Source: a bacterium
GTDB taxonomy: Bacteria > Caldisericota > Caldisericia > UBA6126
Reading direction: 5' to 3'
NCBI GenBank assembly: GCA_021372585.1
Contig: JAJFUD010000012.1
Location: 1-47,793 of the forward strand
Length of the DNA stretch: 47,793 nucleotides
In this document: positions 40,468 to 47,793 of the stretch, in pieces
Layout: every line of letters begins with the position of its first letter
How positions within the stretch are numbered: position 1 is the first letter of the stretch
Made by a program: the position numbers and the translations under genes
The notes under the pieces: generated by a model
Told to the model about the DNA's origin: nothing
The model's input: the letters and a program-made list of their open reading frames with translations, nothing else
Databases searched by the model: none

Positions 40468-43400
40468 TTGAAGAAGTGTACTTGGATTGGAAAAGCTTTA
40501 TTCACCATTCTGTTTCTATTGGTTAGCATGATACCGATGATGTCGACAGAGGCTGTTGGAACGAAGATTTCTCCTTCACTGCGAAGCTTGATGCGATCCG
40601 TTCAGCCTGTTACCATCCTGGTGGAGTTCCAGACACCGACCTTTTCCGACTGGTCTGTGATCAGTGAAAATTCTTCTGTCAGCCGGAGTTTATCGTATTA
40701 TCAACAAACCAACCAAGCCGTTCAACAGCAATTCTGTGAATGGCTTCATCAGTTTGGCTTTGCAACTATCGAGGTTGCTTCCGTTCACTCACTTCTGAAT
40801 GTGCTTCAGATGACGGTACCTGGTTACGCTCTACCGCTGATCAGCCAATATAAAACTGTACGATCCATCACTTCGGCGCCTCTTCCGTGGAACCCTTCCA
40901 GGACTTTTGTCAGAAGCGCTTGGTTCGACGAGAACACCATTCCACCTGAGCAACACTATCCTTATACCGGTAAAGGGGTATTGGTGGGCATCATTGACAC
41001 GGGATTGGATATCGGGGATGAATTTCTCGGAAGGGATATCCAGGGAACCAATTTCGCAAAACCCGAGGAAGGTTGGTTTGATGTCAGTTACCATGGCACG
41101 GCCATCGCCGGTATCATTGGGGGAAACGGTCCAGCCTGGTACCAAAAAGGCATGGCGCCGGATGTCACTTTGCGCATCTATAAGGTATTTACCGAGGGTG
41201 ATTACCGACCGTTAGGCTTGTTACAAGCGATTGAAAAAGCAGTTAAAGACAAATGCCAGATCTTGAATATTTCCCTGAATGGGGTTGACAACCCCCTGTT
41301 CGAAGGGGAAACGCAGTTGGTTCAAAAGGCGATCTCAGAAGCCAAACGGGCAGGCGTGCTGGTGGTGGTATCCTCAGGCAACCTCTCCGGGATCACCGAG
41401 CCGGGAACATTTTCAGAAGCTCTCACGGTCGGTTCTGCAGACGATCGGTCTCTGATGGTGATTCAAGCAGAAATACCAAGTCTTTCCTATCCTGTGAAAG
41501 CCTGCACCGGTCTTTTGAGCTTGCCGTTTCGAAGTGATCTGAACCAACTTCCGCTGGTATATGCAGGGTATGGTACCATTCAAGATTTTGATGAAAAAGA
41601 CGTGAAAGATAAGATCGTCTTGATTGACAGAGGACCTGCAAAAGAGCCCCTAACCTTTTACGAAAAAATCAATCGGGCTATGGAGCAAGGAGCCAAAGCA
41701 GTCATCCTGGTGAATAACGGATCTATCTTCAATCCCAGTGTGAATCTGGAAACGAAATTCAGAGAATCGGGGGAGCCGAATTTTGTACTGGAAAATCCTT
41801 ACGACGAACCTTCAGAACGGTATCGGTACAAACCTTATTATCAGATGATACCTTCTGCCATGATATCGAATGAGGACGGCAGGTGGATGAAAGCCCATCT
41901 TTCCGAGGTGAAGCTATCCTTTCAAAATGAGCCTTTACTTACTTTCGGGCACCAACTCTCGAAAGGCAATGCAGACGGAAACTCGATCAAGCCGGATTTC
42001 CTGGCTCCGGCAGAGATGATCATCGCTCCTTACCAAAAAAAGAACGAAGACAACCGTTCCTATTTTGTTGCTATGCAAGGCAGTTCTGCCTCGACCGCTT
42101 TTGTCTCCGGTGCCCTTGCTTTGGTCAAAGAAGCTCATCCCGAGTGGAATAATGATCAGATTGTCCTGGCGCTCCAAAATACTGCCACTTTACTCCGGAA
42201 TCCAACTTCACAACTACCCTATGAGCTGGTATATCAGGGGGCCGGATATGTACAGCCGGATAAAGCGATCCGTGCACAAGCTAGGATGGAGCCTGCCTTT
42301 TCTACCTACCGAATTGGCACCTCCTCTCCTGTTCAGATTCAGCTTAGCAACCTGACCGAAGAGGCGATTCAAATACCTGTCACGGTGGAGTGTTCCGGTC
42401 AAGTCACAGAGTGGATTCAGCTAGTTCAACAACAACTTCCGGACACTCTTACCCTCCCGCCTGGTGAAAAGAAACAGCTCACTCTCACTTTTCCAAAGAC
42501 CATCACCCGGTCTCTCGATTTCTGGATACATGCCGGAGAGGTGCATGCCGGGATTCAAGTTCGGGCAGAGAGGGAAGACCCTTCTCCCAGACCGATTACC
42601 AGCTTCTCGGTCAGCACAACCAAGTTGGCCAGTCCTCTGCAAGAACCGATGACTTTTCAGTTTTCTCTGGCAGAATGTACACTGGTTGGAAACAGTACTA
42701 AGACAGTCCATTTGTCAGAAGGTGAAATAGCTATACGCTTATTGAATCAGTATAAACGGTTTGTCGCTGATATTCCTACGCCATATAATGCCTGGCTGGG
42801 ACAGAATGTCCTATTATGGGATGGCACCATCTCGGGATTTCCATTGCATGTGAGCGAGGGCACGTATTTCTTTGAACTTACCCTCTATCGCTATCAGGTG
42901 ACTCCCCAGCAAACCAACCAGAAAGTGATTGCCGACCAAGCCTGGGCAGAAGTACAGGTCACTCAATCCGAAGGGGCGTCCCAATATCTTTGTTTGGCGG
43001 TAAATCAGAAAGCAAATATAAACGATCCGTTTGATTTGTCTATCAATTTTACAAGACCGGTCGGATTTAAACAATTGGACATAGAAATCACGTTTAATCC
43101 TATGACAATGCTGTACCAGGAGGTAAAGTTTCTCTCTCCGTGGGTAGAGAATCCCAAAATTGTGATGGAGATGCAAGGCAGTAACGCAAAAGGGTGGGTA
43201 CTCATCCGGATAATGGCAAAAGAGGGAGAGAATATCTCTGTTTCCGCTTTTCAACCATTGATCACCGTCAAGATGATTCCAAATCAGGTTGGCGTAGGCC
43301 TATTTCATGTAAGTCAGCTACATCTCAATGATGCCAAAGACGATCCGATTTCGGTTTTTGCATTGGTTTCTACGGTAGAAATTATGGATAAGCCCTATTT

Positions 43401-43587
43401 ATTGACGGATTTTAACAGGGATAACCGTGTGGACAAACAAGATATGGACATGATCTGGAATACTTTTGGGATGAGTATCGGGCAAGCAGAGTATGATCGA
43501 AAAATGGATGTGAATCAAAACGGCAGAATTAGTACTGAAGATATCATATGGATGGCAAAAGAGTGGGAATTGGAAATCCTTCCATAA
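40468..43587 (+). CDS. Large secreted subtilase (S8) with PA insert, cohesin-like and dockerin-like domains
   Basis: A 1039-residue exported serine protease. I start it at TTG 40468 (AAAGGAG 7 bases upstream), giving the signal peptide KKCTWIGKALFTILFLLVSM; the frame is open 14 codons earlier from a GTG. The triad is complete: Asp177 in VGIIDTGLDIGD, His209 in VSYHGTAIAGIIG, Ser540 in GSSASTAFVSGALAL. SSGN supplies the oxyanion Asn. A protease-associated insert lies at about 345-455. Beta-rich domains fill 570-820. Residues about 825-960 resemble a cohesin-type fold (ANINDPFDLSINFTRPVGF), and the end carries a type I dockerin pair (DFNRDNRVDKQDMDMIWN and DVNQNGRISTEDIIWMAKEW). It may be part of a multi-protein surface complex. 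Confidence 0.87.
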   Translation: MKKCTWIGKALFTILFLLVSMIPMMSTEAVGTKISPSLRSLMRSVQPVTILVEFQTPTFSDWSVISENSSVSRSLSYYQQTNQAVQQQFCEWLHQFGFATIEVASVHSLLNVLQMTVPGYALPLISQYKTVRSITSAPLPWNPSRTFVRSAWFDENTIPPEQHYPYTGKGVLVGIIDTGLDIGDEFLGRDIQGTNFAKPEEGWFDVSYHGTAIAGIIGGNGPAWYQKGMAPDVTLRIYKVFTEGDYRPLGLLQAIEKAVKDKCQILNISLNGVDNPLFEGETQLVQKAISEAKRAGVLVVVSSGNLSGITEPGTFSEALTVGSADDRSLMVIQAEIPSLSYPVKACTGLLSLPFRSDLNQLPLVYAGYGTIQDFDEKDVKDKIVLIDRGPAKEPLTFYEKINRAMEQGAKAVILVNNGSIFNPSVNLETKFRESGEPNFVLENPYDEPSERYRYKPYYQMIPSAMISNEDGRWMKAHLSEVKLSFQNEPLLTFGHQLSKGNADGNSIKPDFLAPAEMIIAPYQKKNEDNRSYFVAMQGSSASTAFVSGALALVKEAHPEWNNDQIVLALQNTATLLRNPTSQLPYELVYQGAGYVQPDKAIRAQARMEPAFSTYRIGTSSPVQIQLSNLTEEAIQIPVTVECSGQVTEWIQLVQQQLPDTLTLPPGEKKQLTLTFPKTITRSLDFWIHAGEVHAGIQVRAEREDPSPRPITSFSVSTTKLASPLQEPMTFQFSLAECTLVGNSTKTVHLSEGEIAIRLLNQYKRFVADIPTPYNAWLGQNVLLWDGTISGFPLHVSEGTYFFELTLYRYQVTPQQTNQKVIADQAWAEVQVTQSEGASQYLCLAVNQKANINDPFDLSINFTRPVGFKQLDIEITFNPMTMLYQEVKFLSPWVENPKIVMEMQGSNAKGWVLIRIMAKEGENISVSAFQPLITVKMIPNQVGVGLFHVSQLHLNDAKDDPISVFALVSTVEIMDKPYLLTDFNRDNRVDKQDMDMIWNTFGMSIGQAEYDRKMDVNQNGRISTEDIIWMAKEWELEILP

Positions 43588-44003
43588 AAATCGCTGAAAT
43601 GGAACTGTGGAATGATCAGGAAATGGCGTATTTCGGTCAACTATTCGCCAAAACCTTACGGGGAGATGAGTTGATTTTATTGCAGGGTCCGATGGGAGCC
43701 GGCAAAAGCACGTTTGCCAAAGGTATCGGTCTTTCCCTTTCCATTCCGGAGGCGATTATCAGCCCCACTTTTGTATTAGTGAGGGAATATGGCAACCCTA
43801 TCAGTTTAGTGCATGTGGATTTGTACCGGGTGGATACTTTGGATGAGCTCCAAGACATGGGGATTCAGGATATTCTGAACCGTGATGTAATCAGAGTCAT
43901 CGAATGGGCGGACAAGTTTCCCGGATTGCAGAAATGGTCAGACTACCAGCTACATTTTTCTATACTCACCGAAACAATCCGAAAAGTGGAGATTTATGAG
44001 TAA
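43548..44003 (+). CDS. tsaE: tRNA threonylcarbamoyladenosine biosynthesis ATPase TsaE
   Basis: ATPase of the TsaB-TsaD-TsaE complex that makes t6A37 in ANN-decoding tRNAs. The Walker A is LLQGPMGAGKSTFAKGIG, then SPTFVLVREY and HVDLYRVDTLDELQDMGI with the family's conserved Asp-Leu-Tyr-Arg, and VIEWADKFPG (Walker-B-like). About 150 residues, the normal length. The start is uncertain: ATG 43548 (40 bases inside the protease gene), GTG 43563 or ATG 43599; none has a strong ribosome binding site, and the first two fit the family's N-terminal strand better. It overlaps tsaB by 8 bases. All four genes tsaE-tsaB-rimI-tsaD lie in one run. Confidence 0.9.
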   Translation: MDGKRVGIGNPSIKIAEMELWNDQEMAYFGQLFAKTLRGDELILLQGPMGAGKSTFAKGIGLSLSIPEAIISPTFVLVREYGNPISLVHVDLYRVDTLDELQDMGIQDILNRDVIRVIEWADKFPGLQKWSDYQLHFSILTETIRKVEIYE

Positions 44004-44607
44004 ACGTTGGGATCTATTTATACAAACCGTTCTTGATGAAAACGAAATCGCATTATTTCATGACGGTCATTGCGTCTCCTCGATCTCTCACCAAGCAGAT
44101 TTTAAAAGCGACAATACATTTGTTCAGGATATCTGCCGTTGTCTGAGCGATCAGCAGGTACCAAAAAAAGAGATACACTCTCTCACCATCCTACAGGGAC
44201 CGGGTTATTTTACTGGAATCCGCGCCGGTATTGTCATTGCAAAGGCTTGGATGGATAGTTTTTCCATTCCGGTCCGGCTGGTGAGCAGCTTTGAATATGT
44301 CAGGGGATGTTTTTCAGCTCCCGAGAAAACCGCTATCTTAATTCGTGCGTCCAAAACAGAAGGGTATGCAGGATTTTTCTGGAAAGGTCAGTTAATCGGC
44401 CAGGAATGCATCAAGTTAGACACCCTACCCTCCTATGGGCAGGAGTGGAAATGGTTCAGTCCCTCGGTGGCATTCAAAACCCTCTCCGGAATCCAATATG
44501 TCTCTCCGTCTCTTTATCTGCCTCAGCAATATGAGGAAATGACCCGTTCAGAGCAGATTGCACCACATTACGGCAGAAGCTTGGAAGAGCTGTTTCAACC
44601 TTTATGA
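43996..44607 (+). CDS. tsaB: TsaB, scaffold of the t6A synthase
   Basis: A 203-residue ASKHA-fold protein that binds TsaD and is needed for t6A synthesis. The typical motif LQGPGYFTGIRAGIVIAKA (G-P-G-x-F-T-G-x-R) lies at about residue 70. The N-terminal strand WDLFIQTVLDENEIALF keeps the family opening, though the D-T-S motif is replaced by QTVLD, as is common in this weakly conserved protein. The C-terminal half is shorter and divergent. It overlaps tsaE by 8 bases and rimI by 4 bases. Neighbour context makes the assignment firm. Confidence 0.88.
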   Translation: MSKRWDLFIQTVLDENEIALFHDGHCVSSISHQADFKSDNTFVQDICRCLSDQQVPKKEIHSLTILQGPGYFTGIRAGIVIAKAWMDSFSIPVRLVSSFEYVRGCFSAPEKTAILIRASKTEGYAGFFWKGQLIGQECIKLDTLPSYGQEWKWFSPSVAFKTLSGIQYVSPSLYLPQQYEEMTRSEQIAPHYGRSLEELFQPL

Positions 44608-45077
44608 CTCCTCTATCCAAGATCAGACCGATGCGTCTGCGTGACTTGTTCTGGATTCTACAGATTGAAAACGCTTGCTTCCCCAGTCCCTGGCCTAAGG
44701 AAGAGTTCATCACAGAGCTGACAAACAACCGATTTGCGAAATATTTTGTCGCCATCAGTGATAAACGGATTATTGGTTTTATTGGTTTGTGGTTGATATT
44801 TGAAGAAGCCCATGTGACCACGATTGCAGTCCTGCCGAATTATCAGAAAATGGGGATTGGGAAATCATTACTGAGCTTTGGGGAGAAACTCGCTCAGGCG
44901 TCCAACTGTACGAAGATGATACTGGAAGTCAGGGAATCCAATAAGAATGCTTATCAATTCTACCTTAACGAAGGGTACAAATTCAATCGGATCAAAAAAA
45001 ATTATTATACGCACAACCTGGAAGACGGCATTGAGATGATAAAGGAGTTGAATCATGCAGCGCATTCTGGGAGTTGA
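44604..45077 (+). CDS. rimI: Ribosomal protein S18-alanine N-acetyltransferase (RimI family)
   Basis: GNAT acetyltransferase of 157 residues. IRPMRLRDLFWILQIENACF and PWPKEEFITEL are the RimI opening. The acetyl-CoA loop is TTIAVLPNYQKMGIGKSLL (Q-x-x-G-x-G), followed by LEVRESNKNAYQFYLNEGY, the usual RimI signature. YTHNLEDGIEMIKEL closes the domain. In many bacteria the gene lies between tsaB and tsaD, as here. Known members acetylate the N-terminal Ala of S18. The ATG overlaps the tsaB stop (ATGA), and the end overlaps tsaD by 23 bases. Confidence 0.9.
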   Translation: MTPLSKIRPMRLRDLFWILQIENACFPSPWPKEEFITELTNNRFAKYFVAISDKRIIGFIGLWLIFEEAHVTTIAVLPNYQKMGIGKSLLSFGEKLAQASNCTKMILEVRESNKNAYQFYLNEGYKFNRIKKNYYTHNLEDGIEMIKELNHAAHSGS

Positions 45078-46050
45078 GACTTCCTGTGATGATACAGCGG
45101 TCAGCATTATTACCGATACGGGGGAGATATTATCCAACATCCTCTCTTCGCAGGATGATTTTCATGCCAAATACGGCGGGATAGTACCCGAAGTCGCCTC
45201 CCGAAAACATCTGGAGCTGATCTCGATCGTTGTCAGGGAAGCCCTTGAACAAGCCGGCATCACCCAAAATGAGATAGACCTGATCGCGGTGACCCACGGA
45301 CCCGGGTTGGTCGGATCCCTACTAATCGGTGTAGACTACGCCAAGACGCTTTCCTATTTATTAGACAAGCCGATTATCGGAGTGAATCACCTGGAAGGGC
45401 ATTTGCTCTCTCCGCGGTTGTTCAACGCAGACCTGCGGTTCCCCTATCTTGGTATCATCGTATCCGGTGGGCATACCCAATTCATGATGGTAGAAGATAT
45501 CGGGCATTATACTGTTTTAGCAGAAACGCTTGATGACGCTTGTGGGGAAGCCTTGGATAAATTCGGAAAAATCCTCGGCATTCCTTATCCGGCAGGTCCG
45601 AAGATCGAGCAAATCGCGTTGGCGGGAAATCCAAACGCTTACACCTTCTCCATGCCAAAAATTCGCGACAAAACCATTGCCTTAAGCTTTTCCGGTATGA
45701 AAACTGCGGTCTCCCTGTTGGTCCAAAAGATGGACCCGGAAGAAAAGGAGAAGAATAAAGCTGACCTGTGCGCCTCTTTCCAGGAAGCGGTGATGAAACA
45801 GATCTTGCACATCATCCAACAACTGAAGCCATTGTATCCTTTTTCCGGAATCGCATTCTCCGGGGGTGTCTCTGCCAACCAACGCTTACGGGATTTGGCG
45901 ATTCACCAGAGCCTTCGACAAGTCTATTTTCCTTCCAGGATTCTGAGCACGGATAATGCAGCGATGATTGCCTATGCAGGTTACCAGGAATATCTCCTTC
46001 ACGGACCGATGTCACTGGATTTTCCGGTTATCTCACGCTTGGAATTATAA
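45055..46050 (+). CDS. tsaD: tRNA N6-threonylcarbamoyladenosine transferase TsaD
   Basis: Transfers the threonylcarbamoyl group to A37 of tRNA. A 331-residue ASKHA protein of normal length. ILGVETSCDDTAVSI opens the protein. The metal site His pair is in VPEVASRKHLELI (KHxE-like; family form RxHxE), followed by VTHGPGLVGSLLIGVDYAK and VNHLEGHLLSPRLF. VSGGHTQFMMVEDIG, DDACGEALDKFGKILG and the nucleotide motif FSGGVSANQRLRDL are all present. DNAAMIAYAGYQEY ends the core. It is the last gene of the plus-strand block and is followed 118 bases later by the tRNA pair. Confidence 0.96.
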   Translation: MQRILGVETSCDDTAVSIITDTGEILSNILSSQDDFHAKYGGIVPEVASRKHLELISIVVREALEQAGITQNEIDLIAVTHGPGLVGSLLIGVDYAKTLSYLLDKPIIGVNHLEGHLLSPRLFNADLRFPYLGIIVSGGHTQFMMVEDIGHYTVLAETLDDACGEALDKFGKILGIPYPAGPKIEQIALAGNPNAYTFSMPKIRDKTIALSFSGMKTAVSLLVQKMDPEEKEKNKADLCASFQEAVMKQILHIIQQLKPLYPFSGIAFSGGVSANQRLRDLAIHQSLRQVYFPSRILSTDNAAMIAYAGYQEYLLHGPMSLDFPVISRLEL

Positions 46051-46126
46051 CAATAGCAGAAACTTTTTTTCTGACACCAACAAACGATATAAAAAGCCCA
46101 TATTGACTATACTTTTTGAGATCTTC

Positions 46127-46155
46127 TTGAAGTTTAACAGGATTCCTTGTAGAAT
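46127..46155 (+). promoter_or_regulatory. Promoter of the tRNA pair
   Basis: TTGAAG at 46127-46132, a 17-base spacer and TAGAAT at 46150-46155; the first tRNA begins 14 bases later. A TTGACT at 46103-46108 lies further upstream but is not well spaced to any -10 box. Confidence 0.5.
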
Positions 46156-46168
46156 TATAGGCGATGAT

Positions 46169-46241
46169 TGCCCGATGGTGTAACTGGCAACACGCCTGAC
46201 TCTGGATCAGGAAAGTTAAGGTTCGACTCCTTATCGGGCAG
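46169..46241 (+). tRNA. tRNA-Gln (anticodon CUG)
   Basis: A full cloverleaf can be drawn: acceptor TGCCCGA with TCGGGCA and discriminator G; anticodon stem CCTGA/TCAGG with loop CTCTGGA giving anticodon CTG; T-arm TAAGG-TTCGACT-CCTTA. The CCA end is not encoded; a T-run follows (GTTTTTTA). The U1-A72 acceptor pair is usual for tRNA-Gln. Confidence 0.93.
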
Positions 46242-46251
46242 TTTTTTATAT

Positions 46252-46323
46252 GGCGCCATAGAACAGTGGTTAGTTCGGGGGGCTCTCAATCCCCAGACAG
46301 GGGTTCAATTCCCCTTGGCGCTA
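46252..46323 (+). tRNA. tRNA-Glu (anticodon CUC)
   Basis: Acceptor GGCGCCA with TGGCGCT (first pair G-U) and discriminator A; anticodon stem GGGGG/TCCCC with loop CTCTCAA giving anticodon CTC; T-arm AGGGG-TTCAATT-CCCCT. The anticodon stem is almost all G-C. CCA is not encoded. It lies 10 bases after tRNA-Gln and must share its transcript. The 144 bases to hicB contain no further gene. Confidence 0.92.
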
Positions 46324-46467
46324 TGAGTTCTTTTCAATGAGAATTTCTCATAAATGAAAAACTTAGAAATTGGTACTACTTTGGGAGAAGATCAATAATT
46401 CGATGCATTTATTGCGTCAAAACTTATGGTAAAATCTAGGTCAGAGCAAATTGTGGGGGAATAAATA

Positions 46468-46701
46468 ATGAAAGTATTGAATTATCGGGTAATACTCAAA
46501 AAGGAAAATGATATGGGATATACTGCGATAGTACCTTCACTTCCGGGTTGCATCACTTATGGGGAAACCCTTGAAAAAACAAAAACTTTGATAAGAGAAG
46601 CTATTGAATTGTATATTGAAAGCCTTGAAGCCCATAATGAATCCATACCAAACGAAGAAAACACATTGGAATATATGGTTAGCATCCAATCACATGTCTG
46701 A
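46468..46701 (+). CDS. hicB: HicB-family antitoxin
   Basis: A 77-residue antitoxin of the short HicB type. The fold is typical: a strand set NYRVILKKENDMGYTAIVPS, the hallmark LPGCITYGETLEKT, and helix LIREAIELYIESLEAHNESIP. There is no added HTH domain, so autoregulation would depend on the fold or on a ribbon-helix-helix form not visible here. GGGGGAATAA lies before the ATG. Partner hicA overlaps by 8 bases; the antitoxin-first order is a known variant. Confidence 0.9.
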   Translation: MKVLNYRVILKKENDMGYTAIVPSLPGCITYGETLEKTKTLIREAIELYIESLEAHNESIPNEENTLEYMVSIQSHV

Positions 46702-46906
46702 TTTCCCCTCCGTAACCCCAAAAGCACTAGTAAAAATCCTTCAGAAAAAGGGCTACCAGCTAGATCGAAGCAAAGGAAGTCATCAAATCTACTGGCATCC
46801 CATATCAAAACAACGCGTTATTGTTCCCATGCATTGTAAAGATATTCCCACTGGTACTTTATTTGAAATTATCAAACAAGCAGGGATCAATAAAGACGAA
46901 CTATAA
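46694..46906 (+). CDS. hicA: HicA-family mRNA interferase toxin
   Basis: A 70-residue toxin with a double-stranded RNA-binding-like fold: PKALVKILQKKGYQLDRSKG, SHQIYWHPISKQRVIVPMHC, and DIPTGTLFEIIKQAGI. The catalytic His is in GSHQIY, and the C-terminal H-x-K-DI-x-x-GTL pattern is complete. HicA cleaves mRNA during stress. I start it at ATG 46694, overlapping hicB by 8 bases; a longer open frame begins inside hicB but lacks a ribosome binding site. All key residues are intact, so the toxin is likely active. Confidence 0.9.
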   Translation: MSDFPSVTPKALVKILQKKGYQLDRSKGSHQIYWHPISKQRVIVPMHCKDIPTGTLFEIIKQAGINKDEL

Positions 46907-46986
46907 TCAAACAACGTTAACAAGCTTGTTTTCTCTAAGTAAATGTGAGGACCTGTTAATAGAAATCTCTTCCTTTAAAGAGGGGA

Positions 46987-46998
46987 TGTTTTAAAACA
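46987..46998. repeat. Palindrome TGTTTTAAAACA, same as the box at 791-802
   Basis: This exact 12-bp palindrome also occurs upstream of the DUF4177 gene, 46 kb away. Here it sits between the convergent hicA and AbiEii-type genes, just before the latter's stop. A weak hairpin CTCTT-CCTTTA-AAGAG lies directly before it. The site may be a regulator target or chance in AT-rich DNA. Confidence 0.4.
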
Positions 46999-47001
46999 GT
47001 T

Positions 47002-47793
47002 TTATTCCTTATCAAGACTTTCTTGAATTTGTCTTTGTAAAATAGTCTGTATCGATTGACTAAGGGTTTTTAGATATTCCTGGTTTTCGATGAAAGTCTC
47101 TAAATCAAGTTGAAAACTCGTTGCGTCAAGATTTTTTAAGATACTGATCAATTCAGAATATAAATCTCTCTTTGATGAATAATCTTCAATACAATCCATG
47201 TTTGGAGATACTTTTTTTTCCAGGAACCACATAAGATCGAAATAATCTCTTCCTTTTACAAAAATGATGGTTTTCCCGTCTTTATTCGTTTTTTCCCATT
47301 TTCGGTACAGAATAGCTCTGATTTTCGTTGACATTAGCGTGGGAAGATCCAGTGATCGGACAAGGAGAGAATGATTGAAAGTGAACATGGGCACTATAAT
47401 TGGTTCGATATGTTTACAATAAGAGGTATCAGCGTATATTTCCAGCTTGATGAACAGATCATCTGATTCAGATTTACCGGACAAACCGAGTTCTCTTAAG
47501 ATGGGAAATTTTAAATAAATCCTGAATTTTTGAACAGAACCCCTGATTTGCACATCCGTTTCTTTGGCAAAAAAGGCTGTAAGATCTTGTTGAAGAATCA
47601 ATACATCTATGTTGGAAGAGTGGTCAATGAAATCAAGGTCTTCCGATAATCTTGGAAGATGGTAGCACAAGGATAATGCTGATCCGCCATAGAATATTAG
47701 GTTCCTGTAAATCGGATGCGAAAATAAATATTGTAAGACGATAACCTGTAGGTATTGCTTAAGTTGGTTGCGAATAAACAATCGATTAGCGTT
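47002..47793 (-). CDS. AbiEii/AbiGii-type nucleotidyltransferase toxin (start outside window)
   Basis: At least 259 residues; the frame is open to the window edge and the first in-window start is a TTG, so the true N-terminus is probably outside. The nucleotidyltransferase motif is intact: IFYGGSALSLCYHLPRLSEDLDFID (in parts: GGSAL, RLSEDLDF with the two metal acids). LFIKLEIYAD carries the third acid, and KIRAILYRK and KGRDYFDLMWFL are the usual downstream motifs. AbiEii toxins transfer nucleotides to tRNA and are paired with an AbiEi antitoxin upstream, which would lie beyond the window. It converges with hicA across 95 bases. Confidence 0.8.
   Translation of the reverse strand, partial: NANRLFIRNQLKQYLQVIVLQYLFSHPIYRNLIFYGGSALSLCYHLPRLSEDLDFIDHSSNIDVLILQQDLTAFFAKETDVQIRGSVQKFRIYLKFPILRELGLSGKSESDDLFIKLEIYADTSYCKHIEPIIVPMFTFNHSLLVRSLDLPTLMSTKIRAILYRKWEKTNKDGKTIIFVKGRDYFDLMWFLEKKVSPNMDCIEDYSSKRDLYSELISILKNLDATSFQLDLETFIENQEYLKTLSQSIQTILQRQIQESLDKE

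Noticed and set aside
46919-46930. AACAAGCTTGTT palindrome after hicA as a terminator
   Set aside because: With a real loop the stem is only about four pairs, too weak, and the T-run is interrupted.
1-47793. CRISPR array
   Set aside because: No set of regularly spaced direct repeats was seen on reading; the only long repeat is the 141-bp pair.

Overview
The window looks like about 48 kb of chromosome from an AT-rich, probably anaerobic and uncultured bacterium. The gene set is of Gram-positive/Firmicutes type: YhaO/YhaN, RapZ/YvcK, a PdaA-like deacetylase, BioY, butyrate kinase, a dockerin-bearing subtilase, an XPD-like DinG helicase and a 7TM histidine kinase. I cannot name the phylum from sequence alone. 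Gene density is high, many genes overlap by 4-20 bases, and several starts are TTG or GTG with a good ribosome binding site. The two tRNA genes do not encode CCA.

Positions 1-6070 form a low-GC accessory island. It begins with the end of a methyltransferase-type gene and three small genes, one of them a 53-residue DUF4177 protein that is easily missed. A graveyard of broken accessory genes follows: two RhuM-type fragments and AlbA_2/COG2865 fragments in both orientations. Inside the wreckage is an intact, overlapping pair of a COG1106-type AAA ATPase and a RloB/AbiLii-type TOPRIM-like protein, with its own promoter. This is most likely a phage-defence cassette. It is bracketed by direct copies of a 141-bp segment (140/141 identical) holding the 3' end of the AlbA_2 gene. 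Downstream come more relics and an unusual cluster of perfect palindromes.

Positions 6070-18150 hold metabolism and repair. A minus-strand cluster runs from a small P-loop kinase through a dCMP deaminase and an ATP-type PEP carboxykinase to a secreted glycosidase-like protein. A plus-strand run then holds a secreted polysaccharide deacetylase, a nuclease-helicase (DinG/XPD with an N-terminal RecB-like domain), a DUF4932 protein, DNA polymerase IV and an HD-domain nucleotidase.

Positions 18150-31850 are mainly minus strand: a hypothetical protein, YhaN-YhaO (SbcCD-like), a DUF45 metallopeptidase, a PdaA-like lipoprotein, a truncated VTC-domain gene, an AspT/YidE-type transporter, BioY and an ArsF-like thioredoxin-fold lipoprotein. 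One plus-strand unit interrupts this: a frame-disrupted small gene followed by a 926-residue PAS/GAF protein with no recognisable output domain.

Positions 31920-46050 are a long plus-strand block: AlaX-type editing protein, histidine kinase-mnmA, buk-ndk-rapZ-yvcK, a phosphopantetheinyl transferase, a large subtilase with cohesin-like and dockerin-like parts, and tsaE-tsaB-rimI-tsaD. Overlaps suggest translational coupling through much of it. After tsaD come tRNA-Gln(CUG) and tRNA-Glu(CUC) behind one promoter, then a hicB-hicA toxin-antitoxin pair and an AbiEii-type nucleotidyltransferase running off the window, which marks the start of another accessory zone.

Family calls rest on motifs recognised by eye; no database search was run.
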